This document shows positions 7,679-17,429 of a stretch of DNA of 64,000 bases, piece after piece. The first letter of the stretch is position 1. Every line of letters starts with the position of its first letter. Below the pieces are notes generated by a model that was not told the DNA's origin, made no database searches, and saw only the letters and a program-made list of their open reading frames with translations. This DNA is from Chryseobacterium aahli (lineage in GTDB: Bacteria > Bacteroidota > Bacteroidia > Flavobacteriales > Weeksellaceae), in assembly GCF_022699665.1 (NCBI RefSeq), contig NZ_JALDNB010000007.1:124001-188000 (forward strand). The letters run 5' to 3'. A program made the position numbers and the translations under genes.

Positions 7679-9594
7679 ACAATCCCAATATTCAATCTAA
7701 AATCATAGACTGGATAATGTGGAAATGCGTAGGCTTTATTATGAGAGAGCATGGTTCCGATTTGCTGTCCTTCGAGAAAGAAGAACATTTTTTTAACCTT
7801 GAAATTTAAGTATAGATCGGCAATCGGTTCGCCTCCGATAGAGAAAGAATCTGCTCTTGGAAGAATATATTCGCTGAGAATCGGGAAATATTCTCTTGAA
7901 GCAAATTTTGAGAAATAATATACTTTGATACCCGCCTGAATTTCTGCCGCATTTTTAAATGCTCTTGTCTGAAAGAAGAAATTAGCTCTCCCAATAAATG
8001 AAGGCATTGGCAAAAGATCTTTATTCGTTAAAGCATTTTGAAACTGCACTCTCGTATTTAAATGAAATTTTCTGTAGCTGAACGTTGCATCACCTCCAAT
8101 CTGCGAAATATTGAGTGAATTTTCGCTTTGACGTGAAATTGCATTAGAATCAAAATACGTGTAATTATCTATTCTGAAATAGTTGGCAAACAATTCAGAT
8201 TTGAACCATTTTAAATTGATACTTCCTCCGATTTCTGTGATTGCCTGATTTTTTGCATCTTGTAAATAATAATTAAATTTTCTGTAAACAGAAGAATTCG
8301 CAAGATAATTGAAAGACGGATAAACGCTTTGGAAGTTCACTTTTGCACTGACAAAGTAATCTTTTATCGGCTCGAACTTTACATTGTTGGTTGTTTTCAG
8401 ATAATTCCCAAACTGACTTCCTTTTGAAAATTCTAAGAATGAGTTTAACTGAAACTTGTCGAATAATTTCACCTGTAAATTTCCGACAGCGCCCAATCTG
8501 TTTTCTTTCAATTCGCCAGGAACACTTACCGTGGGCAGATGGATTTCATTTAAACCAAATTTCAGCATCTGATATCGTACTCCGGCATCCAGTTTGAATT
8601 TTTCGTTATCAAAAACCAAGCTTAACGTGTTGCTCAGATTATTTGAATACTTTTTGGTAGAAGGACTAAATCCAGATATAATCTCTGAAGCTGTGTTGCT
8701 GTACCAATAATTTTCTAAAGCATCCTGAAAGTAGTAATATTTATTCCCTTGATTAAATATCGTATGCCTGATTCTAAAAGGAAATTTCTCAGAGTTGAAA
8801 GGAGTAAACTGATGGCTTAAATAGTAACGTCTGTAAGAATACTGCGAACTTGATTCTTCTAAATTAACCTGAGCATTATATTTGTTACTTATATTACTTG
8901 ACCCTGCCTGAAAAAGATCATCATCGACAATTCCGCCGCTCTCCTGATTGTTGACATTCTGATGAAGGTAGTGAGCAAATAGCTCGTAGTTTCCACTTTT
9001 GGAAGTGAAATGTCCCGAAAATAGGGTTTTATTATTTGCCGCCAAAGAGTTTCTGTACATTCCTTCAGAGCGCAAACCATCGTACTCTACAGAAAAATTA
9101 AATCTCTTTCCTATATTCTGAGTGTACATCGACTGTAATGCAGCCCCGTTTCGCATTGCGGTATGGTAAACAAAAGTTGCCGTGGGGGTTTTTACATCAT
9201 AATATTTTACATCATCAATTCCCAAAATCACATACGATTTATTGGAAGGCAATAAGGAAAGGTTTTGTTCAGCATTCACTTCATACGACAATGGATTAAA
9301 TCCAGCACCAATGTTTGCAAACTGTGCACGCCCAAAATTATCCTGATTGTTATATTGCGAAAAGATATGGGTTTTGTCAAAAGTCAACACCGTATCAAAA
9401 ACTTTCTTCTCAGAATACTGTGTCTGATATCTATAATCCTGAATGGTCGGCTTAAATATTTTCAGAGAATCTTTTTTCCCCGAATCTACGATGAGGGTAT
9501 CCTGAGCAGTTACTCTGGCAGAATCTATTTTTTTTACTCTTTGAGCTGAAGCCAAAAAGGGAGCTATCAGTAGCATGAAAAGAAGATATTTCAT
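7660..9594 (-). CDS. putative outer-membrane porin
   Basis: A 644 aa protein with a signal peptide (MKYLLFMLL...ASA) followed by a long run of alternating aromatic and polar beta-strands (for example KFQLNSFLEFSKGSQFG, KFHLNTRVQFQNAL) and a C-terminal strand ending in ...IVWYLFN. This matches the Bacteroidota 'putative porin' family. It has no plug domain or TonB box, so passive diffusion across the outer membrane is expected; the solute is unknown. It is translationally overlapped by bshC downstream, and a terminator of the preceding unit lies directly upstream. Confidence 0.8.
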   Translation of the reverse strand: MKYLLFMLLIAPFLASAQRVKKIDSARVTAQDTLIVDSGKKDSLKIFKPTIQDYRYQTQYSEKKVFDTVLTFDKTHIFSQYNNQDNFGRAQFANIGAGFNPLSYEVNAEQNLSLLPSNKSYVILGIDDVKYYDVKTPTATFVYHTAMRNGAALQSMYTQNIGKRFNFSVEYDGLRSEGMYRNSLAANNKTLFSGHFTSKSGNYELFAHYLHQNVNNQESGGIVDDDLFQAGSSNISNKYNAQVNLEESSSQYSYRRYYLSHQFTPFNSEKFPFRIRHTIFNQGNKYYYFQDALENYWYSNTASEIISGFSPSTKKYSNNLSNTLSLVFDNEKFKLDAGVRYQMLKFGLNEIHLPTVSVPGELKENRLGAVGNLQVKLFDKFQLNSFLEFSKGSQFGNYLKTTNNVKFEPIKDYFVSAKVNFQSVYPSFNYLANSSVYRKFNYYLQDAKNQAITEIGGSINLKWFKSELFANYFRIDNYTYFDSNAISRQSENSLNISQIGGDATFSYRKFHLNTRVQFQNALTNKDLLPMPSFIGRANFFFQTRAFKNAAEIQAGIKVYYFSKFASREYFPILSEYILPRADSFSIGGEPIADLYLNFKVKKMFFFLEGQQIGTMLSHNKAYAFPHYPVYDFRLNIGIVWYLFN

Positions 9595-9611
9595 TAGATA
9601 AATTGTAAAGG

Positions 9612-9619
9612 CAAAAGTA
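9612..9619 (-). promoter_or_regulatory. -7 box of the porin-bshC unit
   Basis: TACTTTTG on the minus strand, 17 bases upstream of the porin ATG. No TTG at the proper spacing was found, because the upstream DNA is the terminator hairpin. Confidence 0.35.
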
Positions 9620-9635
9620 TGAAATTTGTCGCAAT

Positions 9636-9669
9636 AAAAAATCCCCGCTTTTACAAGCAGGGATTTTTT
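9636..9669 (-). terminator. terminator of the SusCD-lipoprotein operon
   Basis: ATCCCCGCTT (9641-9650) pairs with AAGCAGGGAT (9655-9664) with one mismatch and a 4-base loop, flanked by A and T runs on both sides. It lies 20 bases after the stop of the lipoprotein gene. The symmetrical flanks could allow termination in either direction. Confidence 0.8.
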
Positions 9670-9688
9670 TATAAAGTAAACTAATTTA

Positions 9689-10486
9689 TTAGTTCAATGC
9701 TGGCCAGTTACCATTACTTTTAGTAAGAGTAGTAGTAGCCGTCTCACCATATGAAGTAGTCCATTTGAAGGTTAATTTATTTCCGCTTACAACCACATTA
9801 GAAATTACAAATGTATCTCCATATTGATTAGGTGTAGTGAAAGAAAGCTTGTTACATAAATCTTGAATTCTTACTCCAGTTGAAGTGGGAGCATACCCAG
9901 GAAATTTAGCAAAAGCACCAAAGCTAGAATCAGAAATTTGATAAACACCATCACTCACTTGTGTGAAGACTACACTACCCGTCAATGGACCTGGTACAGT
10001 AGTAGAACTTCCGTCAGGAGTAAATGCATTTACAGTTGAGTATTGATAAGTACCTGCTAAAGCTGATGGACATGTAAACTTAACTAAAACTTCTTGATTA
10101 AAAACTGCATTTTGAAGAGTAGAAGATTTTAAGGTAAAAACTGCCTGTTTTTTAGCCGCAGCCGCAGACGGTTTTACATTGATTACGAAGTCTCCCAACA
10201 CAGAACCGCTCTTTAAAACATCTGTCGATTCTACAAAGGTAAAATCCGTGCCTAATAATGCTGTAGATTTAGAAGGATTAAAAACCAACTCAACATTATG
10301 ATCACCAGAAACTGCTTTGGTAACTCCGTATGTAATGTTACCATTACCATTTGCAAGAGTTTGATCTTTCTTATCAAAATGCAATAATTCAGCTCCATCA
10401 TATACTAAATTTTCATGTTCTTCACAAGAGTTGAAAATGAACATCGAAAATGCTAATAAGAAAATTCCAAAAAATATTTTTTTCAT
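9689..10486 (-). CDS. surface lipoprotein downstream of SusCD
   Basis: A 265 aa lipoprotein: MKKIFFGIFLLAFSMFIFNSC gives a lipobox with Cys21 as the lipidated residue. The rest is beta-rich with alternating Thr/Val/Phe strands (DKKDQTLANGNG, VVVSGNKLTFKW) reminiscent of Calx-beta/Ig-like modules of DUF4843-type proteins; no enzyme motif is seen. It is the last gene of the susC-susD unit (25 bases after susD), so a SusE/F-like accessory role in binding the ligand at the cell surface is the likeliest job. The ligand is unknown. The family assignment is tentative. Confidence 0.65.
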   Translation of the reverse strand: MKKIFFGIFLLAFSMFIFNSCEEHENLVYDGAELLHFDKKDQTLANGNGNITYGVTKAVSGDHNVELVFNPSKSTALLGTDFTFVESTDVLKSGSVLGDFVINVKPSAAAAKKQAVFTLKSSTLQNAVFNQEVLVKFTCPSALAGTYQYSTVNAFTPDGSSTTVPGPLTGSVVFTQVSDGVYQISDSSFGAFAKFPGYAPTSTGVRIQDLCNKLSFTTPNQYGDTFVISNVVVSGNKLTFKWTTSYGETATTTLTKSNGNWPALN

Positions 10487-10510
10487 TTTATTCTAATTTA
10501 ATATTAATAA

Positions 10511-12100
10511 TTAATAACCAGGATTTTGCTGAATCACCTTATTTACATTAATTTCAATTTGTGGGATAGGTAATGCCCATTTGAAACTATTTAATGGTAA
10601 ATTAGCAGGATTAGCACCAGGGTAGTTTGCACTAGAAGCATTATAATCTGCAGGATGTCTATCAATTCCTTGCCCCGCTAAAGTTCCTAACCTTTTTAGG
10701 TCTATGAAACGATAACCTTCGTAAGAGAACTCAATTCTTCTTTCATTCAAAATACCTGCCCATGCTTGTGCTGCTGAAGAATATACTGGTGCAGTTTGTG
10801 CTGCTCCAAAACGCGCATCTCTAATAGATTTAATATTAGCAGCTGCCATAGAAAGGTTAAGATTTGCAGCATCAGCGTATGCTTCAGCTCTTATCAAATA
10901 CATTTCTGAAAGTCGCATAATTTTAAAATCATTATTATTTGTATTAGCTGCTGTGGTTGCCCAAGTAGTAGTACCAGATGCTGTACCACCATGCTTATTA
11001 ATAACAATTTTGTCTGTATTTCTAATATCAGTTGAGGTTAAATATCCAGCATCAATTACTGAAGAAGGTGCAATATTCACATTAGCTCTTACATCAGGCA
11101 AAGTTGTAACATTTGGATCAGTAGGATGTGTAGCTGGCAAGTTAGCCGGGTTCAAAACATTATGTAGGGATCTACTCATTTCGTAGAATGGAGAGCCTGC
11201 AAGATTTGGCTGCAAAGAAACCCATCCATTGTGAAGGTTACTTGCCTGAGCATTTTGCACAGGAGTTCTTCTCAACTTGAAGATAACTTCTGCATTTACC
11301 GGTTGGTTATCCGAGAAGAATACCTGTCTGTATTGTGCAGGAGTAGCAAGCACTAAACCAGAGCTAATAACATCATTAGCATATATTAAAGCATTAGTAT
11401 AATCTCCTTTATAAGCATACGCTCTCGCTTTAAGACCTTTTGCAAACACTTCATTAGCTATAACATTACTAAATGCAGTTGGATTGGCTGTATACAAAGA
11501 AATAGCAGCATTTAAATCGCTATGAATTAACGAGTAAAAAGCACCATTTGTCGCTCTCAGATTCTGGCTTTCTGTAGTAGCAAAAACCCTATCAGAGATT
11601 ATAGCAGCAAGAGCATTATTGTCTTTCATATCTGTTGTGAAATAAGCCAATAATCTTAAATGACAATACGCTCTCATTGTTAAAGCCTGAGCTTTTATCC
11701 TTGCAATTACCTGTGCATCAGCAGCATTAGAAGGAACAATAATATCTGCATATTTGATTACTCTATTTATTCTCGCTAATGCAGCGTAAGAATTTGCCCA
11801 AATATTCTGTGGAAGACTTGAACCCGGATTCATAAGGAATACATAATCATCACTGATTCCCTGTCCACCGTTACCAAACCCTATACTTACTTCATCAGTA
11901 AATACGGAAACATCTACCGCTTCTGACCTTGATGATATATTTGCATAAGCAGAATTCATCAAGTTCCCAAGATCTGTACTTGTTTTGAGTGCTACTTCCT
12001 CTGTATTTTGTCCTGGGGTATACGGTTCTAAAAGATCGTTATCACAAGAGACAAAAAGCGTTCCTGCACTCAGTAATACTAATTTAATATACTTTTTCAT
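10511..12100 (-). CDS. SusD/RagB family nutrient-binding lipoprotein
   Basis: A 529 aa outer-membrane lipoprotein. The signal ends at VSC, with Cys19 as the lipidation site. The TPR-like helical core typical of SusD is visible (AQALTMRAYCHLRLLAYFTTD near residue 140, FAKGLKARAYAYKGDY near 220). The C-terminal NERRIEFSYEGYRFIDLKRLG block is the strongest family signature. It caps the SusC channel and captures the substrate. It lies 15 bases after susC in the same operon. No polysaccharide-degrading enzyme is encoded beside it; the only nearby hydrolase is a protease, so a peptide or protein-derived substrate is as likely as a glycan. Confidence 0.95.
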   Translation of the reverse strand: MKKYIKLVLLSAGTLFVSCDNDLLEPYTPGQNTEEVALKTSTDLGNLMNSAYANISSRSEAVDVSVFTDEVSIGFGNGGQGISDDYVFLMNPGSSLPQNIWANSYAALARINRVIKYADIIVPSNAADAQVIARIKAQALTMRAYCHLRLLAYFTTDMKDNNALAAIISDRVFATTESQNLRATNGAFYSLIHSDLNAAISLYTANPTAFSNVIANEVFAKGLKARAYAYKGDYTNALIYANDVISSGLVLATPAQYRQVFFSDNQPVNAEVIFKLRRTPVQNAQASNLHNGWVSLQPNLAGSPFYEMSRSLHNVLNPANLPATHPTDPNVTTLPDVRANVNIAPSSVIDAGYLTSTDIRNTDKIVINKHGGTASGTTTWATTAANTNNNDFKIMRLSEMYLIRAEAYADAANLNLSMAAANIKSIRDARFGAAQTAPVYSSAAQAWAGILNERRIEFSYEGYRFIDLKRLGTLAGQGIDRHPADYNASSANYPGANPANLPLNSFKWALPIPQIEINVNKVIQQNPGY

Positions 12101-12115
12101 ATTTTTTCTAATTTA

Positions 12116-14986
12116 TTAAAATTTAACATCAAAACCTACTGTAAACATCTTAGCACTTGGATATTGAAGTTGATCACTTACTCTTGGGCTTTCCGCATCA
12201 AAACCTCTCCACTTAGACCAAGTTACCAAATTCTCTGCTTGTAAAGATATAGTCATATCATTCACAAACGTTCCTTCCAAGAGTTTTTTAGGAAGTCTAT
12301 AACCTATTTGAACATTTCTTAATCTCAAATAAGACGCATCCGTAAGAAAACGGTCGGAACTTTGAGTAAGCCCTCTGTTCGATGCAGTAAATGAAGGAAT
12401 ATTAGAACCTGTATTAGTCGGAGTCCAAGCATTAAGCAAATCGCTAGATAGATTAAAAACTCCAATATCATTTGGATCATAAGCACCTTCTAAATCCCAA
12501 TCCATTCTCATAATTCCTGCAACATAAGTAAATAGTGTAGTAGCAAAGAATCCTTTATAATCTAAATCGAATCCAAAACCTCCTTGATATTTAGGCAAAT
12601 GATTGTATTTTGCCAATTTTCGATCTGCATCTACTGGAGTTTCTGTTGCGTTACCATTTGCATCTTCAAACAACAAGTTACCATTAGTAGGATTAACCCC
12701 CAAGTAATGATATTGATAATACAAGAAAGGTAACTCACCATTTCTAATTCTAGTTTGAGTTGTGGTACCTGATGCAATCTCACCCCCTGCTCTGGTAATC
12801 CCTGATACTTCTTGATTATTAATTGAACCATTACCATTAATAGTTAATCTAAAATTATCTTTTTTAATTAAATCATAAGCTAAAAGCAATTCAAAACCTC
12901 GATTTTGAAGTGAAATATCCGTATTACGATTAATACTCAATGTACCAACAACCGGAGCTATTTGATCATCATAGTACATATCGATGGTCTTTTTATTATA
13001 AAAATCAAAAGCCCCACGTAGTTTTCTATTAAACAATTCAAAATCTACACCAACATTGTACGTTTTAGTGGTTTCCCATCGCAAATCAGCATCTCCGAAA
13101 GCAATTCCTAACCCTAAACCACCATTGTATGTATTGTTAACTGGCGTATAGATATCCAAAAATCCTGGTGGCAAAATACCTGTGAAAGGAGTTGCCCCAT
13201 CTACAACTCTTTGATTACCTACCGTTCCATAAGAACCTCTTATTTTGAACATGTTTACAAATTCTAAGTCTTTCATGAAAGCCTCCTGGTCTACATTCCA
13301 ACGCCCACCAACAGACCAAAATGTACCCCATGTACTATTGGTTCCAAATCTAGAAGAGCCATCTCTTCTTATAGACGCAACTACACCATATTTTCTATCA
13401 AAATCATAATCAAATGATCCAATATAAGAGATTAAATTATACTTTACTTTTGTTGTAGAAATTGTAGGTACATAAAAATCATTGGTTCCGGTATCTACTA
13501 TATAACCTGTTCCTACTCCTGGAACAAAAGTATTAGGATTAAGACCTCTTTGAACTTGGTTATTTGCCTCAAATTGAGAGAAATTATATTCCATAGCTCC
13601 TGCGATACCGAATGAATGTTTACCAAAAGATTTTTTATAATCTGCCTGAATAAGTTCGTTAAGGGTGAAAGTTTGGTTGTTGATAAATTGTTCTCTTCCA
13701 TTAAATGCGCCACCGTTAAGTGAAGAAACACCCACATTTGGAGAGAATAATAAAGCATTTAAACTGTTAGGACCTTCAAGTAAAAAGTTCTGTCTCTGTA
13801 ACTGAGTTTGAGCATTCAATCTATTTCGTACAGTAAGACCTTCCAATAGCTTGTATGATAATTCCGAAGTAGCATCGATTCGAGTTTCATTGAATTTATT
13901 GTATGAATTTTTTAACTTATCAATCAAAAACAACGGACTAAGTCTTAAAGTTCCATCTGCAACATAATCTGCATACAATTGTCCCGAAGTAGTATATTGA
14001 TTAGGACTGATATAAGGTGCGGATTGTAAAGCTCCTAAAATTGGATTTTGGTTTACACCTGCAGTTCCTGTACTTGGTTGATCAGAATTTTTAGACAAAC
14101 CCAAAGCCACACCTACGTAATAGTTGAATTTACCATTATCACTTTTCCCCGTAATATTCGATCTAAACGTGAATCTCTTTAAGTAAGTGTCAGCAAGAAT
14201 ACCGTCTTGATCTACATAACCTGCAGAAAAATAACTAGAAAAATTTTGACCTGATTTCTCAACATTAACATTATGTGATGTCATTAAACCTGGCCTGAAA
14301 AAGTAACCCAACCAGTCAGTATTTACAACATTGGCATCAATCATTGCTGGAGTCATAGAAGCACCTGGACCAGAACCTTTTTTATTCTCTAACGTTAATA
14401 ATTGCTTCGCATCTGAATATCTATAACGATTTTTTTGCATAAAAGACAAACCTGTCTGAGTATTATATCTCACACTAAGTCTAGATCCCCCCATCTTTCC
14501 TCTTTTGGTTGTTATTATAATAACACCATTAGATCCTCTGTTTCCATATTCCGAAATTGAAGCCGCATCTTTTAAAACCTCAAAAGTCTCTATATCATAA
14601 GGATTGAGAGATCTAAAGTTATCAGCATTAGAAGGGAAACCATCAATTACATACAAAGGATCAGTGTTACCTGTAAGAGTACCAACCCCTCTAATGATAA
14701 CTGTAGGCTTTGCTCCAGGTTGCCCAGTTCCTGTGGAAATGTTTACCCCTGCAAGTTGTCCCTGTACAGCATTTAGTACATTGGTTTGCCCTCGAGTTTC
14801 AATCAAATCATTGTCAATTTTTTGAGTAGCAGTAACCGCAGTTCTTTTAGTAACCGTTCGAATACCTTGCTGCACTACAACCTCCTCTATTTGAGTAGTT
14901 TTTATTGTGTCTCTTTCCTGTGCCTCAATAATTTGTCCTAAAAAAAACAAAGCCCCTACGCTTAATACTTTTAATTTCACATTCAT
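12116..14986 (-). CDS. SusC/RagA TonB-linked outer-membrane transporter
   Basis: I choose the ATG at 14986 because it opens a good signal peptide (MNVKLKVLSVGALFFLG..EAQ); the longer frame reaches only a TTG at 15016. The protein is 956 aa. After the signal, a short TonB-box-like segment (TTQIEEVVV) leads straight into the plug (GQLAGVNIS, PTVIIRGVGTL, PLYVIDGFP, VLKDAASISEYGNRGSNGVIIITTKRG). The barrel follows, ending in FTVGFDVKF with the terminal Phe used for outer-membrane insertion. The carboxypeptidase-regulatory-like domain found at the N-terminus of many SusC proteins is absent. It imports its ligand with the SusD protein encoded next. Confidence 0.95.
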   Translation of the reverse strand: MNVKLKVLSVGALFFLGQIIEAQERDTIKTTQIEEVVVQQGIRTVTKRTAVTATQKIDNDLIETRGQTNVLNAVQGQLAGVNISTGTGQPGAKPTVIIRGVGTLTGNTDPLYVIDGFPSNADNFRSLNPYDIETFEVLKDAASISEYGNRGSNGVIIITTKRGKMGGSRLSVRYNTQTGLSFMQKNRYRYSDAKQLLTLENKKGSGPGASMTPAMIDANVVNTDWLGYFFRPGLMTSHNVNVEKSGQNFSSYFSAGYVDQDGILADTYLKRFTFRSNITGKSDNGKFNYYVGVALGLSKNSDQPSTGTAGVNQNPILGALQSAPYISPNQYTTSGQLYADYVADGTLRLSPLFLIDKLKNSYNKFNETRIDATSELSYKLLEGLTVRNRLNAQTQLQRQNFLLEGPNSLNALLFSPNVGVSSLNGGAFNGREQFINNQTFTLNELIQADYKKSFGKHSFGIAGAMEYNFSQFEANNQVQRGLNPNTFVPGVGTGYIVDTGTNDFYVPTISTTKVKYNLISYIGSFDYDFDRKYGVVASIRRDGSSRFGTNSTWGTFWSVGGRWNVDQEAFMKDLEFVNMFKIRGSYGTVGNQRVVDGATPFTGILPPGFLDIYTPVNNTYNGGLGLGIAFGDADLRWETTKTYNVGVDFELFNRKLRGAFDFYNKKTIDMYYDDQIAPVVGTLSINRNTDISLQNRGFELLLAYDLIKKDNFRLTINGNGSINNQEVSGITRAGGEIASGTTTQTRIRNGELPFLYYQYHYLGVNPTNGNLLFEDANGNATETPVDADRKLAKYNHLPKYQGGFGFDLDYKGFFATTLFTYVAGIMRMDWDLEGAYDPNDIGVFNLSSDLLNAWTPTNTGSNIPSFTASNRGLTQSSDRFLTDASYLRLRNVQIGYRLPKKLLEGTFVNDMTISLQAENLVTWSKWRGFDAESPRVSDQLQYPSAKMFTVGFDVKF

Positions 14987-15041
14987 ATTAACAAATTTTA
15001 ATATTATTTGGTGCAAATATGTTAAAAAATATTAACACCAC

Positions 15042-15049
15042 CAAATTTA
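15042..15049 (-). promoter_or_regulatory. -7 box of susC
   Basis: TAAATTTG on the minus strand, a full match to TAnnTTTG, 55 bases before the chosen susC start. No TTG at 17-23 bases upstream, so regulation by an activator or ECF sigma factor is possible but not shown. Confidence 0.35.
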
Positions 15050-15210
15050 AATTCTATTTTTTAAAAACTAAAATTGGATTCCATAGAAAACTAGCAATAA
15101 ATATGATACAATATTACATATACAACTGCTAATTTAAAATATCACATGATTATTAATAAAAGCAACTCATATATAACTTTTAAAAACATTTAACATATAG
15201 TTATAACAAA

Positions 15211-15236
15211 GCAGTTCAGTATTACTACTGAACCGC
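15211..15236 (-). terminator. hairpin after the S8 protease gene
   Basis: GCAGTTCAGTA (15211-15221) and TACTGAACCGC (15226-15236) form an 11-bp stem with one mismatch and a TTAC loop, about 75 bases after the protease stop. The T run after it on the minus strand is weak (CTTTGTTAT). Confidence 0.5.
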
Positions 15237-15311
15237 TTCTATATTGATCTATAAAACTTAATAACCTTCTAGTTTCTAATCTTTATGTAATAGATGATGC
15301 CACACACACTA

Positions 15312-17225
15312 TTAAATTTTAATAAATTTAAAGCTTTGATTTCTATTCTTTTTATCAGAATAAATAAGCATATAATTACCTTTAACCAATTCTTTTACAG
15401 AAATTTTACCATTTTTTACGACTTCTTTTTTCAATAATTTACCAGAAACGTCCAAAACCACTATAGTTGCTTCTTGTCCATCGTTGTTCGTAAAATTGAC
15501 CCAATCGTTGGCAGGATTCGGATATATTTCAACTTTACTTTCTTTTTCCACAATATCGTTTGTACTTAAAGTACCAATATTACCACCACTAGCAATTAGT
15601 GAAAAATTCTGTGGACCATTAGTTAAAGAACCCTTATGTGTCACTGAAATTGTATAGGTATCTGCCGCACCAGGTATATCCACCCTCTCAAAATTATCTG
15701 TGTTATTAGTAGAATTATTTGTTGCTGGGCTGGTGGTAGCTGTCATACCTTGTAATTTCCAAGGATAATAAACAGTTCCAGAAGAAGAAGTCACCTTGAT
15801 ATCCAAATCATTTACTAAGTATTTTGTTGATGGATCTATCTCAGAAGTATTCTCAATATCATATTTAGGATCTGTCCATGAAATAGATACTCTTAATGGT
15901 TGGGTACCATTTGTAGTTATTGATTTTGTGAATATAGCACCATTGGCGAGGCTATTTTCTTCAATAATAGTCCTTCCAGAGCTTAAGTTTTTGTCCCTTA
16001 TCACTTTAGCAGCACTTTCAGCATTTATCAACCCCCATCCAAATGCATAATCTGGTCCAAGAGTACTTCCAGCTTCATCTGCTGTATGCATTACTAATCC
16101 TTTCACAGTTGCAGCTTTCATATAATTTGAATATAGCTGGTTATAGTATTGCTGTAATAAAAGTATCACACCAGTTACCCCCGGCGCTGCCATTGATGTT
16201 CCAGACTTAAAACCTGTACTAGTATCTGATGTAGACGTCGTTGAAAAAACATTAACGCCTTTCATTGAAATTTCCGGTTTGATTCTACCATCATCTGCTG
16301 GACCATAACTACTAAAGCTAGACATGATAACACTACCACTTCCAGTATAAACAGGTACCTCTTGAACAGCCGCAACAGTCAAGACATTTTTTCCTATAGC
16401 ATCTCCAGAAATAATATCATAGCCTGATTTATTTGATGCCTGTGTTGAATATGGAGGAGTTATAATATTCCTGCTATTCCCAGCTGCAAAGACAGGGAGA
16501 TAAAATGGATTATTGAAACATAATTCATCCACCAGTTTTGCATCAAGTGAGTAGGCACCCAAATACCACAACTGGCTATCCGTACTTAAATCTGGACCAT
16601 ATGAGTGATTAGAAACTAACATTCCGTTAGAAGCTTCACTTTGCATTTCACTTAAATCATTCGTCCAGTTATACGAAGTAAGCGAAGCATTAAATGCTAC
16701 ACCCCGTACTAACGAATTAACTCCTGTAGCTGCAATTGTACCTGCGACATGTGTGCCATGATCTGAAGTTGCACCGCCATCTACAACATTAACCTTTGAA
16801 AACAATCCTTGTAAAAATTCTTGATGTGAAGCACGTACAACACCCCCATCCCAAATTCCTGCTGTCATATTTTGACCTTGAATATTCAATCCTAAACTAC
16901 CTCCATTATAAAGTCTATTTGCTCTAGCTGTAATTGATGCTCCTTCGTTATAGGTAGATACATAATAAAGATCGCCATTTGCCGATACATCCTTTAATTC
17001 TTTAATACCTGAAGTACCAAATTTTATGATTCTTTGAGTTTTAGGATTTTGATTTAAATAGTTTGTAACTCTAGCTAATCTTTCAGTTTCATACTTTTTC
17101 AATTCATCAAGGAGATTTACATTAGCAATATGATCTGATTGCGCGGCTATTTTTCTTCTCTCTTCAGCAGTTTGTGAAAAATATAATGCTGGTAACAGCA
17201 TCATTAAAAAATATGTTTTTTTCAT
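15312..17225 (-). CDS. S8 family serine peptidase with T9SS sorting domain
   Basis: Subtilisin-like protease of 637 aa. It has a signal peptide (MKKTYFLMMLLPALYFSQ), a pro-region to about residue 110, and the catalytic triad Asp126 (GIWDGG), His156 (DHGTHVAG) and Ser344 (GTSMAAPG), with oxyanion Asn250 (AAGN). A beta-sandwich domain (about 410-550) follows. The last 80 residues are a type A T9SS sorting domain: YPNPANDWVNF, LDVSGKLLKKE, KGNYMLIY. It is therefore predicted to be exported to or beyond the cell surface through the type IX system. It is a single-gene unit next to the SusCD operon and may supply peptides to it; that link is inference. Confidence 0.92.
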   Translation of the reverse strand: MKKTYFLMMLLPALYFSQTAEERRKIAAQSDHIANVNLLDELKKYETERLARVTNYLNQNPKTQRIIKFGTSGIKELKDVSANGDLYYVSTYNEGASITARANRLYNGGSLGLNIQGQNMTAGIWDGGVVRASHQEFLQGLFSKVNVVDGGATSDHGTHVAGTIAATGVNSLVRGVAFNASLTSYNWTNDLSEMQSEASNGMLVSNHSYGPDLSTDSQLWYLGAYSLDAKLVDELCFNNPFYLPVFAAGNSRNIITPPYSTQASNKSGYDIISGDAIGKNVLTVAAVQEVPVYTGSGSVIMSSFSSYGPADDGRIKPEISMKGVNVFSTTSTSDTSTGFKSGTSMAAPGVTGVILLLQQYYNQLYSNYMKAATVKGLVMHTADEAGSTLGPDYAFGWGLINAESAAKVIRDKNLSSGRTIIEENSLANGAIFTKSITTNGTQPLRVSISWTDPKYDIENTSEIDPSTKYLVNDLDIKVTSSSGTVYYPWKLQGMTATTSPATNNSTNNTDNFERVDIPGAADTYTISVTHKGSLTNGPQNFSLIASGGNIGTLSTNDIVEKESKVEIYPNPANDWVNFTNNDGQEATIVVLDVSGKLLKKEVVKNGKISVKELVKGNYMLIYSDKKNRNQSFKFIKI

Positions 17226-17370
17226 TTTAAATTAAATATATTGTTTCTATTAAAAATTGATTTTACACATAAAACAAGAATATCGTATTTTATTTATAAA
17301 ATTATTGCAAAATTGTTAAAAAAAAACCACTTACACAAATGTTTAGAGTAAACTATATGATAAATAACAA

Positions 17371-17409
17371 AAAAATCTGTCTCAACGTATAATTGTGAGA
17401 CAGATTTTT
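17371..17409 (-). terminator. terminator of the secreted-protein gene at 17430
   Basis: Perfect 14-bp stem AAAAATCTGTCTCA (17371-17384)/TGAGACAGATTTTT (17396-17409) with an 11-base loop, 20 bases after the stop codon. The A/T-rich ends would allow termination in either direction. Confidence 0.88.
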
Positions 17410-17429
17410 GTTAAACCATTGTCTTTTAT

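Larger units (their letters stand above)
14987..15311. other. intergenic region between the S8 protease and susC
   Basis: About 325 AT-rich bases with no gene. On the minus strand it contains the putative terminator of the protease gene (15211-15236) and a TAAATTTG -7 box (15049-15042) about 56 bases before the susC ATG; no matching TTG lies upstream of that box. I see nothing else in it. Confidence 0.6.
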
